Below the pieces are notes generated by a model. That model was not told the origin of the DNA, did no database searches, and saw only the letters and a program-made list of their open reading frames with translations. Below are positions 54,338 to 64,000 of a DNA stretch of 64,000 bases, in pieces. The stretch comes from Ornithodoros turicata (taxonomy: Eukaryota > Arthropoda > Arachnida > Ixodida > Argasidae), in NCBI RefSeq assembly GCF_037126465.1, contig NC_088204.1, forward strand, positions 70,431,807 to 70,495,806, given 5' to 3'. Numbering within the stretch: position 1 is the stretch's first letter; every line of letters starts with the position of its first letter. Position numbers and translations under genes: made by a program.

Positions 54338-54545
54338 AATCGTTAATTAACTTTTTAATTATAAAAGCTATGAAGTTGTTCCAATGAGAACATCTGTTCC
54401 TTTCGGTGAACTTATATCGTAGCCGTTTTCAGAACAAAAATCCATTTGGTAGATCGTCCGCAAAAAAATCGTGAAGGGACACCGTTTTTTTTTCTTTATA
54501 TTGTTCATTGCGCATATTCGGAGACGCGTCTTTCCTTCGTCCACA
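54338..54545. mobile_element. Fragment of the palindromic mariner-type MITE
   Basis: GTTAATTAACTTTTTAATTA, then GAGAACATCTGTTCCTTTCG, then GGAGACGCGTCTTTCCTTC follow the arm of 22178-23065; both ends are missing. Confidence 0.75.
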
Positions 54546-54720
54546 TTCTTCTCCATTGTCCATACTACCAACCTTCCCGAACCGTACTCTCCAGATCCCT
54601 TAACGAGCCGGACTCTCTCAACCCTTCTCTCACAAAATTGCTTGGCCCCTGGCAACATCCACCCCACCAACAACAACATCGTATGTGTGTTGGGCTCACC
54701 ACTATGATGCGTCGTGTTCA
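54538..54720 (+). pseudogene. Non-LTR ORF2 C-terminus fossil
   Basis: HILLHCPYYQPSRTVLSRSL followed by LTKLLGPW matches the H-C finger end and helix of jockey/I-like ORF2. Confidence 0.55.
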
Positions 54721-54724
54721 CTGC

Positions 54725-54880
54725 TTCATGGAGGTCGCTTGCTCGGGCGTCTGACGTCGTCATATGGTGGCGAAGTTGGTCAGGGCTGGTTCCTGACGTG
54801 GGACCGAGGAAGCAACGCCGGAGTTGGCCGGTGAACAGCTGGTTCGGAGCACACCAGTCTGAAGATGTTCACTGCTCGCT
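54725..54880 (-). pseudogene. Ty3/gypsy integrase C-terminal fragment
   Basis: FTGQLRRCFLGPTSGTSPDQ on the minus strand parallels YVRQLRRCFRGLAPAPS of the gypsy remnant at 35.6 kb, and the DNA is also alike (GAAGCAACGCCGGAG). Confidence 0.55.
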
Positions 54881-55059
54881 GGATGCCGCTCTTCTCCCCA
54901 CGCAAGGGTCCTTTTCCTCCCTCGAAAACTGGGTCTCTTTTGTCTGTCGGCCACCAACTTGTTTGCCCTTCGCTGTGTCATCCCAGGTGGTTCTCACTTA
55001 CCATTCGTTTTGGGTGCAGCAGCCGTCAGGTTCTGTCGAATCGCTCGATCACACCTTCG

Positions 55060-55320
55060 GTTCAACCGCGTTTCTCGTCTGGACACCACCTCTAAGGGCC
55101 CTAACCAAATCGTAATTGCATGGGGCTAAATCTGGGTTGTGAGAGGCATGGGGCAAAACCTCCCAGCTCTTTTCGGCCAGTGTTGCTACCGTCAAATTCC
55201 CCGTGTGAGGCCGGGCATTGTCATGAAGAAGAGTGACCCTTCCGTTCTAGACCTTTTCTTGGCCTTCCAGGCCAATATTCCAGGCATTTTCTTGCGAATT
55301 GCGCTTCGCCCGGCACCCTT
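55060..55320 (-). pseudogene. Mariner (DD34D-type) transposase fossil
   Basis: HDNARPHTGNLTVATL, then WEVLPHASHNPDLAPCNYDL. The last catalytic Asp (normally PCDYHL) is Asn. Upstream, WPGRPRKGLERKG. Downstream coding is lost within about 40 codons. Confidence 0.75.
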
Positions 55321-57502
55321 TATCAACATGTAGTAGTACTATTATTAACCGCGACCATGAAGTTCACATGTATGACACCCCCTTGTCGCAGGAGACTGTT
55401 CGCGCATGGACCTCCCACTCGGCGACAGCATTCTGCTCTTTTTTCCTCTTCGTCTTCTTCTTCTTCTTCTTTTTGCGTCTGGGAAACCTTATATAGCTAT
55501 TCTATGATGCTTCTTTTTGTGTCTAGGGTGAAATGATGCATTTCATCACTTGTGATGATAGATGATCATGATATTTAATATGACCAAGTAAACTTGTGTA
55601 CTACAAGTTCGATAGAATTTCAATACAGTTTCGATATAATGTAGCACAAACATTTGCCCCCTCGGATTGAAACTGCTTCTGCGGCGGCTCAGAGACAACG
55701 ATGCGTGCGGCCTTTCAGAAGTGAGGTGTCGGGGAACACATCTTGCACAGACTTCGCGGAACAGCAAGTTCTCGTGAATGATTACCTCCACACTACAGAC
55801 GCTAATGCTACGCTGGGCTGCATTGTCGCGGACAGTTACTCGCCGGTTCTCGAGGATGGCTTGCTCAAAGCCTGCGATGTTCACTGGCGTGACTGCATTT
55901 GATCGATCGTGTCCATGTGGTTCACTCGTACCCTCGCCAACCTGTCTGTGCCATTGTTACACTCTTCCCCTTGACATCATTCCCTTATAAAAAAAGTTTC
56001 CAAATTCTGTACGAATTGTATAGCAAAATCTAGACAAGGCAGGTACAAAAGCTATAAGAATTCTATACAGCCTTTATCTAATTCCATTTCCCATGGATAC
56101 TTGGCGACAGGTTTCTATAGAAAATGTATAGAGAAAAATATATATACAAGTCGCATACAATATGAATAGAATCTCCTTTCATTTGCGATACAGCTAACAG
56201 CTTTGATAACTCGTTCACCATGCATCGCCTAGTCAATGCAGTAGCTCAATACTCTTTTGTTTGTACTTCAACAATCAGGAATATTCCATTTATTCCACCG
56301 CGACAGCAGACAGGTTCTTTCCCACTCCAAACCGCGAACAAAAGAGAGAGAAAAAGTAAATAAAATAAGCACAGACGGGAGGGAAACATTTGCACACGCA
56401 CAAACCTGCGTGTATTGTATTGTTGACTCATTAGATGGGTCACAAAATCAGTGGGCCCATCCTACTTATCGTTTTAGCCTCCACCTCCCTATATCCTTAA
56501 TTTACTGATTCGCTTTATTTTTTCCAATTGTCTATTGTCATCAAGTAAGTGACGTATTTGCAGAGAAACAGAAACTCGTACGGCGTCAACGAAAAGGTTT
56601 GCCCCTGTGGAGCCGTCTTCGCTTGAGATGCATCCTCACGGGTGAGGAGAGCACGCATAGATTGTTATTTCAGTAGCGAATAACAGCCATTAAAAATATT
56701 TCCTCCAACTGGTTAATATATTACTGCATCAATGACTGTGTTTATTATTTAAATTACTCGGGCTCTAGACAGTTGAAATAGGTACAAAAATGGTACTTCA
56801 GCCCTGGTTTCCTTTCTTTTCCTCTTTTTTTTTTTTTTGCATGTACCTTGTATACCTTCTTCTCTGACAGTGTAGAAGCAGCAGTGTGCCAAGTGCACGT
56901 GGCATTAATACTGACTAGAGGCTGGGTAGGTTCTGTATATAAAGGATCAAGCGAAAATGTATACAATTTCTTTAGCAACTCTATATATTACTCCGCATAC
57001 ATTTTCTATTGAGAATATTCACAAAATATTGATTAAAAATGGATTGAGAACAGGTAAAGGCTCTATAGAATTCCTACACCATTGCAATCTGCCCTGTCTA
57101 TATTTTTGTACATAATTTGTGTAGGATATAGCAAACAAAAATATCAGGGCAACATTAAAGAGTAAACAGTAAATGTTCGCGTTGCCTGAAGTCATAAGTC
57201 ACAATATTGCTATTAGCATTTATATCTATGTTCATTCATCATATGTGTTAGTTGTTTTCCAAATGTGCAGCGAAAAACCAGTACCACATGCCCGTAAATA
57301 GGAAGTTCCGTGCCTAGTATAAGCTCTATACAGACTGTGTAGAAAGTCTATATATTCTAGTTCCTGATTCTAGTTCTTCTCTAGTTCTTCCTGCATAGAA
57401 GCTGTATAGAGTTTACGAGTTGAAAACCCTATACAGGCTCTATTTTCTATCTATTTCCTATGCACAAGATTGACACTAGACCGATAGGTAGATTATCTAT
57501 AC
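55321..57502. other. AT-rich, TATAGA-word-rich stretch
   Basis: 56010-56170 and 57000-57480 are dense in CTATAGAA/CTATACAG words and may be the two ends of one unidentified element. A (CTT)n tract lies at 55450-55470. No gene is seen. Confidence 0.4.
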
Positions 57503-59129
57503 GTCCTGAACAGACTTGTACACGTTACCGAAAAAAAAAAAGGAACTGAATACCGTTACTCGTTACCATGAAAAAAAGGAACTAAATACGTTACCCGTTA
57601 CCAAAGTAACAAAAGAAACGCGTTCCCGTTGCTCGATAGTAACGAGTTACGTTTACGTTACCACGCTATTACAGAGCCACAAGCATGTCAAAATTGACAT
57701 GTGCTTCATTTGGTCCGACAATTTCCATGGGATTCGCTTTGAAGAATAGTAGGCACTCGAAATGGGCATCGGTTATTTTTGGTGCGTTTGCTCGAGAGAC
57801 CCTCTGTGGCAAGACTGAAATATTGCTGTGGAAAGGCATGGTTGCATCATATACAACCACCTTTGTTCGATGCATGGTGTTGGATGCGCCCGATTAGTAG
57901 CGAGGCTGACTTTCCTTCTTTTTTTGTTCTGTGAATTCAAGGTCAGCAGCTGCTTTTATTCCCTCATTTTGGCACCACTGTTAGGAGGCTACACGATGTC
58001 AGCGGCGATATTGTGCGTTTATGTAAACTGATGAGTACAATCCGTTGTATAAATTGGCTCTTTGCTTGGGTAACCTCTCTTTTCTTTTAGTAAACATAAC
58101 CGCCCTTCCCCCCAAACCCCCTTGTAAACCATCAAATCAGATAAGGTTCTCGGGCTACCTCCTCACAACACGACATTGGCTCCACGAGGTATTCGATTGA
58201 TTCGTGGAAAGCAGCGCCTTTAACGTATAATCATCGATACGGTAACTGCTACAGCTAACTAAAACATTACCTTACTTACCTCAGCACACTTCTCCAAATT
58301 CGAGTGCGACGAGTGGGGTGCACTCGGTCATTTTAGTTTGGGAAGGCAAAGAAGACACTAAAATGGTACATTCCCGTCACCTTTTGCCGCCTTCGCCCTG
58401 AACATCTCCTCCAACCCAGGCCACATTCACGAGACTTTCATCTGTACCATTTGTAATCCAACGAGTGATCCTCACTGGAGCCCACAAGTGTGAAGGTGGG
58501 AGCGAAAAGCTAAGGTTTCTTCCCGGGAGGCTCTGCTATGCCAATGACACGCGCGAACTGCATATAATAAACCCGTGATTTCGTGGTCCACGTCAGGTGG
58601 ACCCACTTTACAATAACAATGCGAATCAGCAGAGAATGACAATGTCATCTCAGGATCCGAGTTTCGGCGAACTTAATTACTCTAGTATATCCATTGGCCG
58701 CTGCTGGGAGATAACACCCACGTCCACAAACAAATCCAGGGTATTTTTCCAAGAATGCTTTCATTGTCAATCACACGACTGGGAAGTGTTGCAGCATTCG
58801 TCATGCCGGTCACCGCAACAAAAGAATGACTGTCGACCAGAGGCTCCCAGGAGCTGAACATCCAGGTTAGGTCACCACGCGTTAGAAGCGTACGAGATTT
58901 CGGGAATTTCCACATACTAACTGACCATGTCGTCCATGTTGAAGCCGAGCGTAAACGAAGGAAAGGAACGAGTAACGTGAGTAACGAGTTACTAATTTTT
59001 GTAACTGAATACGCTATTAGTTACAATTTGTAGAGAATTAACTAGGTCTTTACGTCGTTACCGAAAAAAGTAACTGGTTACTGGGTGACGAGTCACTTGT
59101 AACGAGTTACGTACAACTCTGGTCCTGAA
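57503..59129. mobile_element. hAT element remnant with perfect 8-bp target duplication
   Basis: Element 57511-59121, starting CAGACTTGTACACGTTACCG and ending CGAGTTACGTACAACTCTG, with GTAACGAGTTAC words inside both ends. GTCCTGAA flanks both sides (57503-57510 and 59122-59129). The internal ORF at 58597-58857 shows no transposase motif. Confidence 0.85.
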
Positions 59130-59483
59130 TAGAAACTAGAAAATCACTTTTATAAGGGTTTGCTGCCCATATACTGTTCCTATCATCTTTACAAAATCGC
59201 AGCTGGTATGACGTTCGCCTTCGCAAACAGCTTGATTATGCATCGCTGGTCCCACAGCCACAGACATACTGCTCCCCGCCGTGATACAGCACGTGCCCTG
59301 CTACAGGTGCCGGTGACCCGAGAGGCGCCCTTCGTCCTCCGAAAGTTTCATTTCATTACTTTTGCCAATATCATTACTTTTGCGGCAAAGCATGCTGAGC
59401 GCCCACCACCGGGACGAGCGAAACGTTGACTGTTTTGAACTCAAAAATACAGGGGTGCGTACATCTTTTTGTGGCAATTAATA

Positions 59484-59489
59484 TTTATT
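59484..59489 (-). terminator. Poly(A) signal AATAAA of the second metalloprotease-like gene
   Basis: AATAAA on the minus strand about 90 bp after the stop codon at 59577, a normal distance. Confidence 0.65.
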
Positions 59490-59576
59490 CGAAGTCCTAC
59501 AAAAGGCCGTTAGCCTGCAACTCTCAACTTTCATGCCAGAAAGATAGCGGTTTTCAGCTTCGTATGGGGTGAAGTT

Positions 59577-60228
59577 CTAGAGCGTAGGTTCTTTCCAATC
59601 GAGAGAAATGTCTTCGTCACTACCTGGGTCGGCGTAGCTTAGTAGAGCTACCCGCCTCATGCACTGCTTCTTGTAGCAAGAACCTTTGTCCTGTGAGAGA
59701 CAGGGTTCATTTGTGACTATAACGATGTGGTAATGGTGGTGAAAGGAGGAAATCACTGACAAGGTTAGCCAGCTGTAGGACTCGAACCCACATCTTCTGG
59801 ATTACCGACCCAGGGCTCTTACCAATTAAGCTAAGCTAACGCGCCTCTTCAATGACTTCCAAGGGCGGTCATTTGAAGGGACAAACACGCTCGCTCACTC
59901 ACTCACTCACTTACTCCACTTTCCCTCTTAAATGTTTTTATCACACGGGGGGGGGGGGATGCAGAGAACCTCAGTCTCGCACCTCTACCTCAGAACTTCA
60001 CTTCCCACCATGGTAATAGTGCAATGCATAATGGGATGCCAAATTCATTTTGTCCTGTGGAGCAATACCATAGGTTAATCTAGTGTATATGTTTCTTACA
60101 GCGTCAGTACTTGCAGCACGGCAGGTTGTGCCAACTGGCGATTCGTACGCCGAGACGTCTGCTAATGCATCTCCAACTGGACAGCAATATATCTTACAAC
60201 ACGAATTTCCGTTCTCTGCATCTGACGT
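59577..60228 (-). CDS. 3' exons of a second reprolysin-like gene
   Basis: Exon 60228-60100 (acceptor AACGTTTTTCAG, donor GTAAGA, 43 codons) encodes NSCCKIYCCPVGDALA and ESPVGTTC, the Cys-rich C-terminal region. Exon 59690-59577 (acceptor CTGTCTCTCACAG, 37 codons plus TAG) encodes GSCYKKQCMRRVALL and ends KEPTL. Both are phase 0. The terminal exon aligns to 8304-8188. Earlier exons must lie beyond 60228, but none was recognised up to 64000, so enzyme status is unknown. The LPGQ box is not in this exon, unlike the gene at 37.7 kb, so intron positions differ. Confidence 0.75.
59764..59840 (-). tRNA. tRNA-Thr(GGT)-like sequence, probably pseudogene or SINE head
   Basis: 77 nt on the minus strand. 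The acceptor strands GTTAGCT/GGCTAAC pair, the D arm GCTT-AATTGGTAA-GAGC is good, the anticodon loop TCGGTAA gives GGT, and the B box GGTTCGAGTCC is present. The T stem has a bulge and there are three extra bases before the acceptor. It lies within the intron between the two exons of the second gene. Confidence 0.45.
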
Positions 60229-60540
60229 CTGAAAAACGTTAAGTATTAGGTTCAGTCGTATACAAATACATGTGTGCGTTATCTCACCTATGATCTACAG
60301 CGAACATCACAGGCTTCTTTATCCTCATTTATAAGTCACACACACACAAAAAAAAGAACAAAAAAAAAACACTGAATTGAGGAATTGCTTAGTGTATCAG
60401 CTCACCCTCAAGATAACTTTTCTGTTTCTTACTTGTCTTACTAGTTTCTTACTTGTACTTGTACAAGGGAAAATTGAGACTCAGTGTACATGCCATTCAT
60501 ATTCCATGAGAATGTTAAACATTTTACAATGAGGCAAAAC

Positions 60541-60733
60541 ACCCTTAAATCATTGCACCCTTATTACACCCTTAGTACACCCTTATTACACCAACGTAGA
60601 TGTGCACCATATTCAAACCCATCTACGAGATGATCAGCATCGAAGGGGTGTAATATGAGTGCAATCTGGGTGTATATTGCAAAATACGCGCCTGTTACAC
60701 TAACGTAGGTGTAAAAAAGCTTTAGTGTGAGCC
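60541..60733. repeat. ACACCCTTA-rich MITE-like repeat
   Basis: Words of the form TTACACCAACGTAG and TTACACTAACGTAGGTGTAA recur, with CACCCTTATTACACCC on the left. It resembles the weak element at 21163-21433. Confidence 0.4.
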
Positions 60734-60734
60734 T

Positions 60735-60820
60735 CAGAAGGAGAGCCGCCGACATTTCGAACAGAGGCTGTTCTTCTTCTGGGCACCGTCCTCATCATTG
60801 GCATGGTATTTAAAGGGATA
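60735..60820 (-). mobile_element. Penelope-like tail fragment
   Basis: GAGGACGGTGCCCAGAAG, then GCCTCTGTTCGAAATGTCGG on the minus strand, as at 36303-36430. Confidence 0.6.
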
Positions 60821-61174
60821 GTCGCATCCGGAAGCGTGTTCCGGAACTATTATGGTCATGTTCCCTGTCGTTCATAATGTACGCCGGCAAATTTTCTCCG
60901 CACAAATCCACTTGGTTGACTCAGAAACGATTTTTAAATGTTCGCGCTTCCGGCGCGCACGGCAATCCCCGCAAGGCGCCGACACTGGATGACGTCACCC
61001 GGATAAACCAACCATCAGGAGGCGCTCCTTCCCGCTCCTTCCCGCCGCAGATTCTGTGTGTGTCTGAGCGTGCGTCTGACCCTTTTTCTTGTTGTCTTGT
61101 CGCGTTTGCTTTGAAGTACTTTGAACTACAGCGTGTGGCCTAGGATTTCACGCCGTTGACGTGCGATTTCACAG

Positions 61175-61483
61175 CCAGGAAACCGGTGCTACGTGCTCGG
61201 GTGCAGAAAGACTTACAACGCGAATCCCGAGCTTGCATTTCACCGGCCTCGCAATGGCGAAACGAAACGAAAGTGGGAGGCAGCGATCGCCAGTCACTAC
61301 TGTGGTGTGGCCAAAGGATTGAATGTTTCACGCGTCTGTTCCTGTCATTTCGCCGACGACGCCTATTTTGATGAAGATGTATTGCAAGTTCGGCTTGGGC
61401 TACGGCAGAAACAGAAGCGGCTGAAGATTGACACCGTGCCTACCACATTCGATCAGGAACAAGGGCAGGAACCAGTAACGGAG
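61175..61483 (+). CDS. THAP zinc-finger exon
   Basis: Acceptor GCGATTTCACAG before 61175 and donor GTAAGT after 61483; 103 codons, phase 0. PGNRCYVLGCRKTYN gives the CxxxxC pair, HRPRN and KRKWEAAIAS the conserved central W, VCSCHFADDAYF the CxxHF, and KIDTVPTTF the closing AVPTxF-like box, i.e. a complete THAP C2CH DNA-binding domain. The initiator Met must be in an upstream exon, not found. Possible small downstream exons (61771-61797, 61925-61954, from 62190) keep phase but quickly reach a stop. It may be a host regulator or a domesticated transposase. Confidence 0.75.
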
Positions 61484-62477
61484 GTAAGTGACAATTTTGC
61501 GTGGTCACAGCTATACGCTGCGATGAAAAATATCAGTTGTCACAGTAAAAATCATCGCAAACACCTGGCCTCGCCGCTGATTGTAACGTCACAGTCACAC
61601 CGGCTACTAATGTACACAAATAATTACAATGATTGCAGCATCCTGACGCAATAGTACGCGTACTCTAGAGAAAAAAGATTGGTGTGTTGTTGCTGTGCTA
61701 ATTGTCGCCAGTATTATGCAGGAGTAACGTAACACTCCCACATGACAGCATTATTCTAATCTTATTGCAGCTAGTGGATGTTTCTACAGTTCATAGTGTA
61801 AGCCTGATGGCAGCATTCAGGGATGTGAAAGCATCGCAATCTGTGTTTGGCTACGTCCGAGACACTTGCATCAGTATTCTACTGCAGCCTTGTTGCTAAT
61901 TTCTGGCTCTATTTCATGCGGCAGCAAGCACGTCAACGGAATCAACTGGATTTGGTATGTTTTGTCAAGCCACGAAAATATTTCCATTCTTTTTGCACGT
62001 CCCACAAAATATTGGATATGTACAAGCCCTGAAAATTGTCGAGTTCTGTGAAAGGAATCTTGTGTGATGCAGCTGCCAGTGTTTATAACGTAATGTCGAC
62101 AGGAAAATAACTGTGCCAGTGAAATAGGGACCGCAAAGGGGATGATTTATTTGCATACTCATTTTTATATTTTTTATTGTACCTGCTAGGCCCTCAACGT
62201 ATTCCTTTGAGTGTTAACACTCGAGGCCATATTTCAGATGTGGAGGTCATGGCTGAAGCAAGTGCTGGGGACCCACTTCCCACTTCACGGCGCATCTCAC
62301 AAGGGGGTTGTCATCCCCTGATTCCAGGAAGAGGAAAACAATGGACACAGACTTGCATAGCGTATTAGTACACCAGATATGGATCTGCCAACATGAACCC
62401 TCCTAACATCCCTGTGGCAGCGTACCTGTAACCGCCCAGACTTCACACCACATTAATGTAGAACCACAGCACAACAT
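61484..62477. other. Downstream region of the THAP exon
   Basis: Contains splice-like borders around two tiny tracts (27 and 30 nt) and an open frame at 62177-62368 (DVEVMAEASAGDPLPTSR). None is convincing on its own. Confidence 0.35.
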
Positions 62478-62539
62478 AAAATAGCTTAGGTTTATTTGCC
62501 TCCCATACATAATGGGAGGCAAATAAACCTATGCTATTT
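62478..62539. repeat. Hairpin with 28-bp arms
   Basis: TTTATTTGCCTCCCAT and its complement, with one mismatch in the arm and a loop of about six bases. Confidence 0.75.
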
Positions 62540-62831
62540 CGTTATTCCCACTCCGTCATACTCCACTGTACAATAAATCGATACAATTATAGGGTCATTC
62601 TTTATTCCCGTCACTACACCACACTGACAATCTGCACAGAGTTCAAAATATTCCCACCTCGGCACTAACTTAGTGCAGTACAGTCTGGATTTGATGCCAG
62701 ATCTAATACTGCCACGTGTAGTAGTTTTTGCTGTACAGATGGGTAGACAGTCTGTTGACTGCAACTGGAGATACAGAGTGACAAGACAAAACATCCCCCA
62801 TACTGCAATGACGAAAAGACGAAAATTGCTG

Positions 62832-63063
62832 CAAGACGAAAATTTTGCTGACATAGGCACACTTGGTGTAAATGAGCCCTTGGTCATCTCCCTTGCCTCC
62901 CATCAGAGGTTTAGGAGGATACTATTGGTGTGTGGTGTACGGATAAACCTATCCGTACAGCACACACCTATAGTATCCTCCAAAACCTCTTATGGGAGGC
63001 AAGGGGGATGACCAAGGGCTCATTTACACAAAGTGTGCCTATGTCAGCAAAATTTTTGTCTTG
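62832..63063. repeat. Hairpin with two 114-bp arms and a 4-base loop
   Basis: Arms 62832-62945 and 62950-63063, loop AACC. By eye 107 of 114 positions pair. The arms contain GACATAGGCACACTT and GAGCCCTTGGTCATC. The size and short loop would give a long double-stranded RNA if transcribed. Confidence 0.9.
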
Positions 63064-64000
63064 CCACTACATGTCTCTAGTTCCAGCCATCAGTATGCAC
63101 CAGCTTGTCTCTCCTGTCAAGACACCCTTGCTTCGATGGTCCTAACGCTGATAGCCTTGATAGGACGTAGATGGGAACTCCCTCCTGATGGCTCGGACAA
63201 CGCATCCAGGAACCTGTCGCCTGTTCCTTGGACCAAGGTATCCCCAGACCCATCTCGTGAATGATGAGTATGCCGTGAACCTTAGGCAGCTGGAAAAGAC
63301 AAATCCACATGACATTTCTTTTTGTTTAGCATTATATCTTGTGGGCATTTGCATACCTGCCAAATCTCCCACAGTGTTGGGAAGACAATGGCCAGAACAG
63401 AAGAACAGACACTATCGCAACCTTGGAGTTCAAAGCCTGTGCATTCCTTTCTTGGTTCCGGGGTCTCCTGCATTTTGAAAGTGGAAGGTTGGCAGGTGTG
63501 CAACATAGTACAACAGAAAAATGGTCCGCCTCTTTCCCGATTCCAACAGCTAACTCCCTCCCGAACCAGCTTCCCTCCAATTCCGGCAAAATCCAATTTC
63601 TCCCAAAATATATTACTCTTACATTCTTCAGTAACATGCTCCCCCCCCCCCCCCTGTATTGGCACCTCAAATGCTTCTCTTTTCAGACTTGTAAGACTAT
63701 CCTTCAGAATTCCCACTGGATATCTGTCAATCAGGGTTTTGTGTTGCCAATCAGACCTTGGCTAACTGGCATAACTGAGAGCATGTCGAGACTAGCTGAG
63801 GCGACTGTGTTGCTTCACTTTTCCTAATGGAATTGTTGGACCAGGATTCTGGGTCGTTCCACGGCTGTCGGCCACGCTTATGATTTATGGGGGACAAACT
63901 TGTGTAGGCTAAAAAGCTGCTGAGAATAGCCGCCCTTTTGTATACAACCCCTGTCCACTTTAGGTTCGACAATTTGCGTAACCAACAACACCGGACTAGC
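63064..64000. other. No recognised feature
   Basis: Several overlapping ORFs on both strands (up to 162 aa) with no motif. A C run of about 13 lies near 63641. Confidence 0.35.

Noticed and set aside
58597..58857. Plus-strand ORF of 86 codons, and a Cys-rich minus-strand reading of the same tract
   Set aside because: It lies inside the hAT element and neither reading matches a known family.
63282..63827. ORFs of 144-162 codons on both strands
   Set aside because: They overlap each other and include a poly-C run; no motif was seen.

Overview
The window looks like repeat-dense chelicerate DNA, most probably from a tick. The evidence is the gene family on the minus strand (secreted reprolysin/M12B-like exons), several tRNA-headed SINE copies with the same body, Penelope-like elements with GIY-YIG endonuclease, CR1-like and other non-LTR elements, Ty3/gypsy, Tc1/mariner and hAT elements, and spliced exons with GT/AG borders. 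Nothing suggests a bacterial genome: there are no operons, long ORFs are almost all transposon-derived, and host genes are short exons scattered over tens of kilobases. The species cannot be fixed from sequence alone.

Host genes. (1) A minus-strand gene can be assembled from eight exons between 51930 and 8188. Every splice phase agrees, giving 927 nt (308 codons plus stop). It encodes a signal peptide, a reprolysin-like fold whose zinc-site positions read R-N-I-A-A instead of H-E-x-x-H, a Cys-rich segment and a short Cys tail. No propeptide exon and no Met-turn exon were found. (2) The last two exons of a paralogue lie at 60228-59577, also minus, with a poly(A) signal, so the locus is a tandem array. 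(3) A compact plus-strand gene at 19.85-20.98 kb has a TATA box and four exons and encodes an unrecognised 129-residue protein. (4) A plus-strand THAP zinc-finger exon lies at 61175-61483. (5) A doubtful plus-strand exon lies at 41297-41555.

Layout. 0-6 kb: a SINE, then a nearly full-length but decayed non-LTR element whose ORF1 carries a PHD-like finger and an SGNH esterase-like domain. 6-8 kb: a hAT-like element carrying half of a palindromic mariner MITE. 8.2 kb: terminal exon of the metalloprotease-like gene. 9-15 kb: CR1 tail and three terminal-inverted-repeat elements. 15.1-16.6 kb: a degenerate array rich in CCAAT boxes. 16.7-17.7 kb: gypsy integrase and non-LTR tail fossils. 19-21 kb: the compact gene. 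22-24.3 kb: two fold-back transposons. 24.9-26.5 kb: Penelope and non-LTR fossils. 27.1-28.1 kb: hAT element with a perfect 8-bp target duplication. 29.8-35 kb: a Tc1/mariner element whose transposase is interrupted by a gag-protease-only LTR retrotransposon. 35-36.8 kb: gypsy integrase and Penelope tail. 37.7-51.9 kb: seven exons of the metalloprotease-like gene, with CR1, Penelope, SINE, hAT and mariner MITE insertions in its introns. 53-56 kb: mixed transposon fossils. 57.5-59.1 kb: hAT element. 59.6-60.2 kb: the second metalloprotease-like gene. 61-64 kb: THAP exon and a 114-bp-arm hairpin.

The main biological content is the pseudo-metalloprotease gene cluster. Almost everything else is transposon sediment in its introns and flanks.
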